Origin: Gammaproteobacteria bacterium
GTDB taxonomy: Bacteria > Pseudomonadota > Gammaproteobacteria > GRL18
Assembly: GCA_013139395.1 (NCBI GenBank)
Contig: WTAX01000215.1
Location: 1 to 11,490 of the forward strand
Direction: 5' to 3'
Length of the DNA stretch: 11,490 nucleotides
In this document: in pieces, positions 1 through 6,141 of the stretch
Layout of the letters: each line of letters starts with the position of its first letter
Position numbering within the stretch: the stretch's first letter is position 1
Notes under the pieces: generated by a model
The model's input: only the letters and a program-made list of their open reading frames with translations
What the model was told of the DNA's origin: nothing
Database searches by the model: none
Program-made: the position numbers and the translations under genes

Positions 1-1551
1 ACCTTTTCTATCCCGTGATTCACAGACATCCAGAGGAGTTGCCACATGAATTTCAATAAAAGCCCCGTATTGTTCAATCAGAGAGCGAGCATCACGCCTC
101 ATTTGTGTATACGGAGCAATCGGTGCACAGATTGCAACGCCGCCATTTTTTGTAATTTCATTGGCTACAAAGCTGATACGTCTGACATTAATGTTACGAT
201 CATTTCTGGAAAATCCCAGTTCACTGGATAAATTATGGCGCACAATATCACCATCCAGCAATGTCACAGGTCGGGCACCTAACTCAATCATTTTTGCATA
301 GATAATTTTGGCTAGTGTTGATTTGCCAGAACCCGATAAACCAGTAAAAAACAGAGTGACACCTTGTTTGCAGCGAGCAGGGTAAGCTCTGCTGAGTGCT
401 TTTAATACTTCAGGATAACTAAACCAGTCAGGCACGGGTTTATTATTATGCAAATGTTCTTTAAGTTCATAATCAGACAGCATTTCACTGCTGAGATTTT
501 CTTTCTTTATGGTTGAAAGAGGCAGGAATGTTTTTTGCTCGGCAACATAGCGAGTTTCTTCAGCCGAAATGACTTTAATACCTAATTCATCTTCGAAGCC
601 GGAAACATAGGTTTGAGCAGCAGATTGAGCATAAAATTTTTCAGCGGTCTGCTGTTCAGAAAGATTTGTCATTGCAGGAGGTGAAGCGTGATTAGGCCCG
701 ATAAAAAGATGTGTACAACCAAAATTTTTATTAATAATGGCATGCCATAACGCTTCTTTAGGGCCAGCCATACGCATTGCCATTGGTAATAAGGACATCA
801 TAGCAAGATTGTTGGGAAAATATTTTTGTATTGCCTGATAACAATGAACCCGGGCATAATAATCCAGGTCACCTGGCTTGGTTGTGCCGACAGTAGGGTG
901 GATCAAAATATGAGCCTGTGCTTCACGTGCTGCTTTGAGGATAATATGCTGGTGTACTTTGTGCATTGGCTGGCTGGTTTGAAATGCTAATACATTGCGC
1001 CAGCCTCTTTTTTTAAATGAGTTTCTAAGTTTAGCCGGGGAAGACCAGAGATTTTCAAAATCAAAATGAGAAGGCACTTCAGTACCTTCTATATGCCCGC
1101 CAATATAATGAGAATGACTGTTATTGATTAAGTAATCAACACCTGGATGTAGTTCTGAGCTTGTCCCATAAATGGCTTCAGCTTCAACTTTCTTATCTGC
1201 CTCCCAGATATCAGATACCGTTAATACGGCAGGCATAAAACCCTCAGTATCCCGTAACGCTATTTTATCACCGGAGCTTAATTTGGCAGCAGTTTCTGCA
1301 TCAATATCCAGAACAATCGGTATGGGCCATAATTGCTTATCTGGTAATCGAGTGGTCTGAATGACTGAGTCATAGGTTTTTTTATCCATATAACCTGTTA
1401 AGGGTGACATACCGCCATTAATGAGCATTTCCAGATCGCATAATTGACGCTTGGTCAGTGTGATAGAAGAAAAGTGTTCTGACTGCTGTTTTAATTCTTC
1501 TGCTTTGTCATTGTCAACAAGCAAATTAACCAATGGGTTGCTATGGGGCAT
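1..1551 (-). CDS. Bifunctional ATP sulfurylase-like / APS kinase (sat-cysC fusion), 3' end cut by window edge
   Basis: The minus strand reads open from ATG (1551-1549) to base 1: 517 codons and no stop. The family is usually about 570 residues, so roughly 50 C-terminal residues lie outside the window. The N-terminal part (about residues 1-390) is ATP sulfurylase-like. It has NGGMSPLTGYM near residue 45 and SLLPMAMRMAGPKEALWHAI near residues 255-275. The C-terminal part is APS kinase, which phosphorylates adenylyl sulfate to PAPS. It has Walker A GLSGSGKST (404-412), DGD (433-435), ELGFSRNDRNIN and GGVAICAPIAPY, all intact. The sulfurylase motifs are altered. The usual QxRNPxHxxH reads QTSQPMHKVH (191-200), GRDHAGPG reads GPNHASPP (285-292), and the late SGTELR motif is not recognisable. 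The fusion is certain. Sulfurylase activity is doubtful, so the protein may act mainly as a kinase or on another substrate. AGGA lies 10 bases before the start. Confidence 0.9.
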   Translation of the reverse strand, partial: MPHSNPLVNLLVDNDKAEELKQQSEHFSSITLTKRQLCDLEMLINGGMSPLTGYMDKKTYDSVIQTTRLPDKQLWPIPIVLDIDAETAAKLSSGDKIALRDTEGFMPAVLTVSDIWEADKKVEAEAIYGTSSELHPGVDYLINNSHSHYIGGHIEGTEVPSHFDFENLWSSPAKLRNSFKKRGWRNVLAFQTSQPMHKVHQHIILKAAREAQAHILIHPTVGTTKPGDLDYYARVHCYQAIQKYFPNNLAMMSLLPMAMRMAGPKEALWHAIINKNFGCTHLFIGPNHASPPAMTNLSEQQTAEKFYAQSAAQTYVSGFEDELGIKVISAEETRYVAEQKTFLPLSTIKKENLSSEMLSDYELKEHLHNNKPVPDWFSYPEVLKALSRAYPARCKQGVTLFFTGLSGSGKSTLAKIIYAKMIELGARPVTLLDGDIVRHNLSSELGFSRNDRNINVRRISFVANEITKNGGVAICAPIAPYTQMRRDARSLIEQYGAFIEIHVATPLDVCESRDRKG

Positions 1552-1593
1552 GAAACCAATCCTGATAGTAATGATAAAACGCTAAAATTTAAA

Positions 1594-1632
1594 ATTATAG
1601 CATTATACATTCTTCTTTCATTTGTTTTGTAA
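1594..1632 (-). promoter_or_regulatory. Candidate promoter for sat-cysC
   Basis: Read on the minus strand, two perfect TATAAT boxes lie close together (plus-strand ATTATA at 1602-1607 and 1594-1599). A TTACAA box (1627-1632) sits 19 bases upstream of the first. They are 43-58 bases before the sat-cysC start. The -10 match is good. The -35 and spacing are only fair, and AT-rich DNA gives such boxes by chance. Confidence 0.4.
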
Positions 1633-1684
1633 GAATATTCTGAGTAAGGAGATTAAGTGGATGATATTAACTAATATAAGTCAA

Positions 1685-1712
1685 TGTTAAAGCAACAGTG
1701 ATGTGCTATTAT
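1685..1712 (+). promoter_or_regulatory. Candidate promoter for ppk2
   Basis: A TATTAT box (1707-1712, five of six to consensus) lies 34 bases before the ppk2 start. A poor -35-like TGTTAA (1685-1690) sits 16 bases upstream of it. The strong AGGAGG ribosome site (1732-1737) follows, 9 bases before ATG. The promoter call is weak, but the ribosome site clearly fixes the ppk2 start. Confidence 0.3.
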
Positions 1713-1746
1713 CTATAAAATTAACTATTTTAGGAGGCTCAAATTA

Positions 1747-2625
1747 ATGACTGAATCTGCATTAACATTGGAAGACTTAATCAAGCAAAATGAACAACTG
1801 ATTAAAGAAAATGCTGCTTTAAAAAAAGGAAATTCTAAAGCTGTCAAAAAATTTAAGTTAGAGCAATCATTAAAACCATATCAGGCTGAACTGATTCAAA
1901 TGCAAAAGTATCTTGAAGATACTGGAAAGCGTATGATTATTTTATTTGAAGGTCGTGATGCTTCTGGAAAGGGTGGTACTATTCGTCGTGTTACACGTTA
2001 TATGAATGAAAAGCACTATCGTATTGTTGCTTTAGGTAAACCGACCGAAGAGCAAAAAACGCAATGGTTTTTCCAGAAATATATCAGACATTTACCCGCA
2101 GGCGGTGAAGTCGTATTATTTGACCGAAGCTGGTATAACCGCGCTATGGTTGAACCTGTTTTTGGTTTTTGTACTGACACTGAATATAAAAACTTTATGA
2201 AAGGTGTAACCGGTTTTGAAAAAGACTTAGTCAGACAAGGTACCATTTTGGTTAAATTATATTTTAGTGTTACCAAAGATGAGCAGGACCAACGTTTTAA
2301 TCGTCGCAAAACCGATCCTCTAAGACAATGGAAATTATCAGAAGTGGATGTTCAGGCACAGGAACGTTGGGATGATTTTACTAATGTTAAGTATGAAATG
2401 TTGAGAAAAACTCATACCGCTTCAGCACCCTGGACCATTATTCGTTCAAATGATAAATATCAGGCTCGACTGAACGCTATGAAAACTATACTCAATAGTG
2501 TACCTTACGAACGTTTTGATAGTGATCTTAATTTTGTACCCAATAGCAAAGTGGTTTATTCCGGTGCGCATGAAATTGAGATTATGGAAGCTCAACGATT
2601 ACGCAAAGGACGATTTGAGTCTTAA
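1747..2625 (+). CDS. ppk2: Polyphosphate kinase 2 (PPK2 family, single domain)
   Basis: PPK2 enzymes move the terminal phosphate between polyphosphate and nucleotides, often making ATP or GTP from the diphosphate plus polyP. The 292-residue length fits the single-domain class. Residues 1-60 are charged and helical, probably coiled. Then come Walker A GRDASGKGG (69-77, Lys75), Walker B/lid start FDRSWYNRAMVEPVFGF (125-141), and the basic lid RFNRRKTDPLRQWKLS (183-198). A conserved C-terminal stretch with APWTIIRSNDK follows. These are family hallmarks and no key residue looks missing. The start is firm because AGGAGG lies 9 bases upstream. The gene stands alone between a divergent sat-cysC and a downstream hairpin, so it is probably monocistronic. 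Whether it prefers ADP or GDP cannot be read from the sequence. Confidence 0.95.
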   Translation: MTESALTLEDLIKQNEQLIKENAALKKGNSKAVKKFKLEQSLKPYQAELIQMQKYLEDTGKRMIILFEGRDASGKGGTIRRVTRYMNEKHYRIVALGKPTEEQKTQWFFQKYIRHLPAGGEVVLFDRSWYNRAMVEPVFGFCTDTEYKNFMKGVTGFEKDLVRQGTILVKLYFSVTKDEQDQRFNRRKTDPLRQWKLSEVDVQAQERWDDFTNVKYEMLRKTHTASAPWTIIRSNDKYQARLNAMKTILNSVPYERFDSDLNFVPNSKVVYSGAHEIEIMEAQRLRKGRFES

Positions 2626-2645
2626 AAAAACTCACTAAGCCTATC

Positions 2646-2679
2646 GGGTGAATCGATTGAATTCTTAAAAGATTCACCC
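2646..2679 (+). terminator. Hairpin after ppk2, possible terminator
   Basis: GGGTGAATC (2646-2654) pairs perfectly with GATTCACCC (2671-2679) around a 16-base loop, 21 bases after the ppk2 stop. No T-tract follows on the plus strand, so it is not a textbook intrinsic terminator. It could act with Rho, stabilise the mRNA 3' end, or be a protein-binding palindrome ahead of the next operon. Confidence 0.45.
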
Positions 2680-2723
2680 ACAATCTACTTATCACATAAG
2701 CAAAAATAGTATACAATTACCCA

Positions 2724-2752
2724 TTGTTTACTACCTGCACTTTCATTATATT
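2724..2752 (+). promoter_or_regulatory. Candidate promoter for the M23 peptidase-znu gene run
   Basis: TTGTTT (2724-2729) and TATATT (2747-2752) are separated by exactly 17 bases. They lie 28 bases before the first start codon of the run. The -10 matches five of six and the -35 three of six. This is the only gap of useful size before six co-directional genes, which supports a promoter here. I looked for a Zur-type palindrome and found none that convinces. Confidence 0.4.
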
Positions 2753-2780
2753 AATTCTCCCTTAATTATACAGGCCGCCT

Positions 2781-3659
2781 TTGAACAATAAGTCTATTAT
2801 TCCCTTTATGGCTCTGATTATTTTATGTTGCTTTTCACTCAATCTGAGTGCTTCAGAGGCAGTGATATCTATTACTGACAAAATTTCCCTAAAAGGTCAA
2901 TTTGTCCAGGGTGGTATCATTATAGGAAAAACCATACCAGGAAGTCAGGTGACTTTTGATAAACAAACTATTCGTGTTTCACCAGAAGGTAATTTTATTA
3001 TTGGTTTTAGCCGTGATGAACCTATACGTGTTAATCTATCCATAGCAATACCGGATGGAGAAAAAATAAGTAAAGACATCAGGATTGAAAAAAGAAACTA
3101 CAAAATTCAACGTATAGATGGCCTGCCCAAGGCAAAAGTTTCACCAAGAAAACCAGAAGTATTGGCCCGTATTCGAAAAGAGAGTGCGCAGGCAGCACAA
3201 GCTCGTAAACGAGATGATGAGCGTCCTGATTATCTGGAAACATTTATCTGGCCAACTATCGGTCCTATCAGTGGTGTTTATGGTAGTCAGCGCATACTCA
3301 ATGGCCAGGCACGGCGTCCACATTTTGGTGTTGATGTGGCAGCACCAGCGGGCAGCAATGTGGTTGCTCCTGCTTCGGGTGTGATCACTCTGGCACATCA
3401 GGATATGTTTTTTTCCGGAGGTACTATTATTTTGGATCACGGCCATGGGCTTTCATCTACCTTTTTGCATTTAAGTCAGTTATTAATAAAAAAAGGGGAT
3501 GTGGTCAGGCAGGGAGATTTAATTGCCCGGGTGGGAGCAACAGGGCGTGTTACCGGAGCACATCTTGACTGGCGTATGAATTATTTTAAACGCCGCGTTG
3601 ATCCGCAATTACTGGTGCCGCCAATGGAATCACTAATTAAACCTATCAATAAGAATTAA
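2781..3659 (+). CDS. Secreted M23 family peptidoglycan endopeptidase
   Basis: This is a predicted periplasmic zinc peptidase that cuts peptide cross-links in the cell wall. The chosen start is TTG (2781), because it gives a signal peptide with a Lys before the hydrophobic core (residues 4-22) and a likely cut near Ser/Ala 23-25. The next ATG (2808) would lose that charge. An in-frame stop at 2763 excludes anything longer. Residues about 30-110 look like the beta-rich N-terminal domain seen in some M23 proteins. A charged linker follows, then the LytM-type domain (about 155-280). It has HFGVD (His181, Asp185), HGHGLSSTFLH (220-230) and HLDWRMNY (His261). The usual final HxH reads HxD here, a variant I recall in related gammaproteobacterial M23 proteins. 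It sits 5 bases before znuA, echoing E. coli mepM-znuA. Confidence 0.88.
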   Translation: MNNKSIIPFMALIILCCFSLNLSASEAVISITDKISLKGQFVQGGIIIGKTIPGSQVTFDKQTIRVSPEGNFIIGFSRDEPIRVNLSIAIPDGEKISKDIRIEKRNYKIQRIDGLPKAKVSPRKPEVLARIRKESAQAAQARKRDDERPDYLETFIWPTIGPISGVYGSQRILNGQARRPHFGVDVAAPAGSNVVAPASGVITLAHQDMFFSGGTIILDHGHGLSSTFLHLSQLLIKKGDVVRQGDLIARVGATGRVTGAHLDWRMNYFKRRVDPQLLVPPMESLIKPINKN

Positions 3660-3664
3660 CAAGT

Positions 3665-4525
3665 ATGAATAACTCTTTGAAATTATACATTTTACTATTC
3701 TTTATTCTTTTCTCTTCCCAGGTTTGTTCTGCCAGGATAGAAGCTTTTGTTTCTATTTTGCCGCAACAATATCTGGTGGAAACAATTGGCGGCGATCGAG
3801 TAAATGTCAATGTTATGGTTAAACCCGGTCAATCGCCGGCGACTTTTGAACCTTCACCCAAAGTGATGTCTATTTACTCAAAATCAGATGTGTATTTTAC
3901 CATAGGCATGCCTTTTGAACAGGTATGGATAAAGCGTGTTGCTTCACTGAATGATGATATTTCAATTGTAAAAACTCAACCTGCAGAAAATGATTCGAGT
4001 GGTCATGACAATCATGTGTTATTGCCCGGTCACCATCATTCCTTTGATCCTCACACCTGGCTTTCACCCGTTTTACTGCTGGAACAGGCAAAAATTGTTG
4101 TGGCTGAATTATCCCGGATATCACCACAAGATAAAAAATATTTTTTGAATAACTACAATAAGTTAAGTAATAAAGTTAATGTATTACATAATGATATATT
4201 ATTGCTTTTTAAAGAAAATGATAAATCAAACTTTGTTACTTTTCATCCGGCTTTTTCCTATTTTGCAAGACAATATGGACTCACACAGATAGCCATAGAA
4301 ATGGATGGTAAAGAACCTTCAGCAAAACAAATTTCACAAGTTATTAATCGCATTAAAGATAAAAAAGTGAAATATATTTTAATCGAAAAACAATTTAATC
4401 AAGTTATCCCTGAGACGATTGCCCGATCAGTTGATGCTCAATTACTGATTATTGACCCCCTGGCTTTGGATTATCTAACGAATATGAAAGATATTGCTGA
4501 AAAAATAAATAAGGCACTTTTTTAA
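3665..4525 (+). CDS. znuA: Periplasmic zinc-binding protein of the ZnuABC importer
   Basis: This is a cluster A-1 metal-binding protein that captures Zn2+ (possibly Mn2+) in the periplasm and hands it to ZnuB. A signal peptide spans about residues 1-23, with a cut after CSA. By comparison with TroA/ZnuA, three of the four usual ligand positions are visible: His130 in DPHTWLSP, His194 in TFHPAFSYF, and Asp264 in IIDPLA. The first ligand, normally His in a PHxxEP motif, is Ala59 in SPATFEPSP. A short His-rich loop (HDNHVLLPGHHH, 114-125) lies before the second ligand, as is typical of zinc-type proteins. The next genes are the matching ATPase and permease, which confirms the role. The start ATG is 5 bases after the M23 stop with only a weak ribosome site, so coupled translation is likely. 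Confidence 0.9.
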   Translation: MNNSLKLYILLFFILFSSQVCSARIEAFVSILPQQYLVETIGGDRVNVNVMVKPGQSPATFEPSPKVMSIYSKSDVYFTIGMPFEQVWIKRVASLNDDISIVKTQPAENDSSGHDNHVLLPGHHHSFDPHTWLSPVLLLEQAKIVVAELSRISPQDKKYFLNNYNKLSNKVNVLHNDILLLFKENDKSNFVTFHPAFSYFARQYGLTQIAIEMDGKEPSAKQISQVINRIKDKKVKYILIEKQFNQVIPETIARSVDAQLLIIDPLALDYLTNMKDIAEKINKALF

Positions 4526-4540
4526 TTGGGTTACTTTGAT

Positions 4541-4570
4541 TGACTAAAGATATGACTAAAGATATGACAA
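4541..4570 (+). repeat. 12-bp tandem duplication across the znuC start
   Basis: TGACTAAAGATA occurs twice back to back (4541-4552, 4553-4564), and a third partial copy begins TGACAAAA. Because 12 is a multiple of three, the frame is kept. It yields three possible in-frame starts (TTG 4540, ATG 4552, ATG 4564) and a repeated MTKD peptide. Confidence 0.85.
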
Positions 4571-5292
4571 AAGCGGCCATTGAAATAACCGATCTTAATT
4601 TTTCTATTGAGAATTTATCAATTCTTGAAAATATCAATATGACCATCGAACAAGGTGATTTTGCCGGCCTGGTTGGCCCCAACGGTGGTGGTAAAACAAG
4701 TTTGATAAAATTAATTCTGGGTTTGTATAAACCTCAATCAGGTAAGATTACTATTTTTGGAGAGCCTGTAAAGAGCCAGCGTAAAGCAATAGGCTATGTA
4801 CCCCAATACGCCAATTTTAATAGCGATTTTCCAATTTCCGTTCAAGATACCGTATTACAGGGAAGGCTTGGTGTAAGTTCTTGTTTTGGACGTTATTGCA
4901 GGGAAGATAAAGTTATAGCCCAAAAAGTCATGCAGGAAACAGAAGTGTTTGATCTTGCCCAGCGCTCAATACAGTCCCTGTCAGGTGGACAAATGCAAAG
5001 AGTACTGGTTGCACGTGCATTGGCTGCAGAGCCGAAAATTATGCTCTTAGACGAACCGACTGCAAATATTGATCAGCGGGCTGAAAAAGATATATTTGAT
5101 ATATTTAAGGCTATCAATGAAAGGATGACGATATTAATTATTTCACATGATATCGGCTTTGTTTCAGACTATATTAATAAGGTCTTTTGTCTTAATAAAA
5201 CCCTGATTTGTCATGATTCTACACCAGTGACCAGTGATACTATTCACAAGTTATATGGCGGTCATGTTAGTGAAGTTCACCACCATCATTAA
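4564..5292 (+). CDS. znuC: Zinc ABC transporter ATPase
   Basis: This is the ATP-hydrolysing subunit on the inner face of the membrane. Numbered from ATG 4564, it has Walker A GPNGGGKT (38-45), Q-loop YVPQ (Gln81), signature LSGGQMQR (139-146), Walker B IMLLDEPTANID (159-170) and H-loop SHD (His195). All are intact. The protein ends in HHHH, a His tail often seen in metal-importer ATPases. The start is uncertain. A 12-bp duplication creates in-frame TTG 4540, ATG 4552 and ATG 4564, and none has a good ribosome site. I chose the last because the family usually begins only a few residues before IEITDLNF. The gene lies between znuA and znuB on the same strand. Confidence 0.92.
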   Translation: MTKAAIEITDLNFSIENLSILENINMTIEQGDFAGLVGPNGGGKTSLIKLILGLYKPQSGKITIFGEPVKSQRKAIGYVPQYANFNSDFPISVQDTVLQGRLGVSSCFGRYCREDKVIAQKVMQETEVFDLAQRSIQSLSGGQMQRVLVARALAAEPKIMLLDEPTANIDQRAEKDIFDIFKAINERMTILIISHDIGFVSDYINKVFCLNKTLICHDSTPVTSDTIHKLYGGHVSEVHHHH

Positions 5293-5319
5293 TTACTCAT
5301 AGGCCCAAGAAAAATCTTC

Positions 5320-6141
5320 ATGTTAGAATTTTTTAATACTTTAGCAACTCAGTCATTTTTACAAAACGCTTTACTTGGCGGTATTCTGGCCAGTATCGGT
5401 TGCGGTCTGACCGGTAGTTTTGTTGTTGTTAACCGCATTGGCTATATGGCGGGAGGGATTGCTCACTCTGTTTTAGGAGGGATGGGGATCGCCTACTATC
5501 TTGGTCTCAATCCTTTCGCAGGTGCACTTATCGCTGCATTGCTGGCAGCCATTATTATTGGTGTCATAAAACTTAAATGGCAGCATCAGGAAGATACTAC
5601 TATTGGGGCTATTTGGGCTGTCGGAATGGCTATTGGTATTATATTTATAAGTAAATCAGATGGTTACAATACTAATTTAATGTCATTTCTATTTGGTAAT
5701 ATTCTGATTATTTCAGATGAACAGCTTTTTATTATGCTCTTGCTTGATATTATTACCATTATTTTTGTGGCCGCATTTTATAAACAACTGGTTGCGATTT
5801 CATTTGATATTGAATTTGCAATTGTGCGCGGTATTAATGTTAATCTCTTTTATTTATTACTATTGTGTCTTATTGCGATTACCGTGGTGCTTCTTATTCA
5901 AGTTGTCGGCCTCATTCTTGTTATTGCATTATTAACCTTACCAGCGGCGATTGCTAAACAATATGTCCATTCTATTGGTATGATGATGTTATTGGCTTCA
6001 GTATTAGGTATGATTTTTACATCGACGGGACTTTTTATATCCTATGAGCCTGATTTACCGGCAGGAGCAACTATTATTCTGGTTGCCGGGCTTGCCTATT
6101 TTATCTCAAGTCTGGCTAAATCCTTTATTCGTTTTAAATAA
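5320..6141 (+). CDS. znuB: Zinc ABC transporter permease
   Basis: This is an integral membrane subunit of the ABC-3 permease family, which forms the path for metal across the inner membrane. Its 273 residues are nearly all hydrophobic, with about eight helices by eye. Family hallmarks include GSFVVVNRIGYMAGGIAHSV near residues 32-51 (the likely ATPase-coupling and early core region), GLILVIALLTLPAAIA near 198-213, and the final helix after DLPAGATIILV. The start ATG follows the znuC stop by 27 bases, with a modest AAGAAAA ribosome site. The stop abuts the rmuC ATG with no gap. Together with znuA and znuC it makes a complete importer. Confidence 0.92.
   Translation: MLEFFNTLATQSFLQNALLGGILASIGCGLTGSFVVVNRIGYMAGGIAHSVLGGMGIAYYLGLNPFAGALIAALLAAIIIGVIKLKWQHQEDTTIGAIWAVGMAIGIIFISKSDGYNTNLMSFLFGNILIISDEQLFIMLLLDIITIIFVAAFYKQLVAISFDIEFAIVRGINVNLFYLLLLCLIAITVVLLIQVVGLILVIALLTLPAAIAKQYVHSIGMMMLLASVLGMIFTSTGLFISYEPDLPAGATIILVAGLAYFISSLAKSFIRFK

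Noticed and set aside
46..231. Short plus-strand reading frame, and another at 1172-1360
   Set aside because: Both lie antisense inside the sat-cysC coding frame, which has clear conserved motifs across those bases.
1..1551. Frameshift or pseudogene in sat-cysC
   Set aside because: An apparent frame break near base 110 was my own misreading. Re-reading the bases gives an unbroken frame with AICAPIAPY intact.
1632..1641. AGAATATTCT palindrome as an operator
   Set aside because: It is a 10-bp AT-rich palindrome that is expected by chance in this composition, with no second copy nearby.
2016..2309. Minus-strand frame of 97 codons
   Set aside because: It is a shadow of ppk2 through the conserved Walker and lid region, with no family resemblance of its own.
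2680..2780. Zur operator upstream of the M23-znu run
   Set aside because: Only short AT-rich partial palindromes are present. None matches the long symmetrical site expected for Zur.
2781..2860. Lipoprotein signal (Cys16 or Cys17) on the M23 peptidase
   Set aside because: The residues before the Cys pair (LIIL) do not fit a lipobox, which needs a small residue just before Cys.
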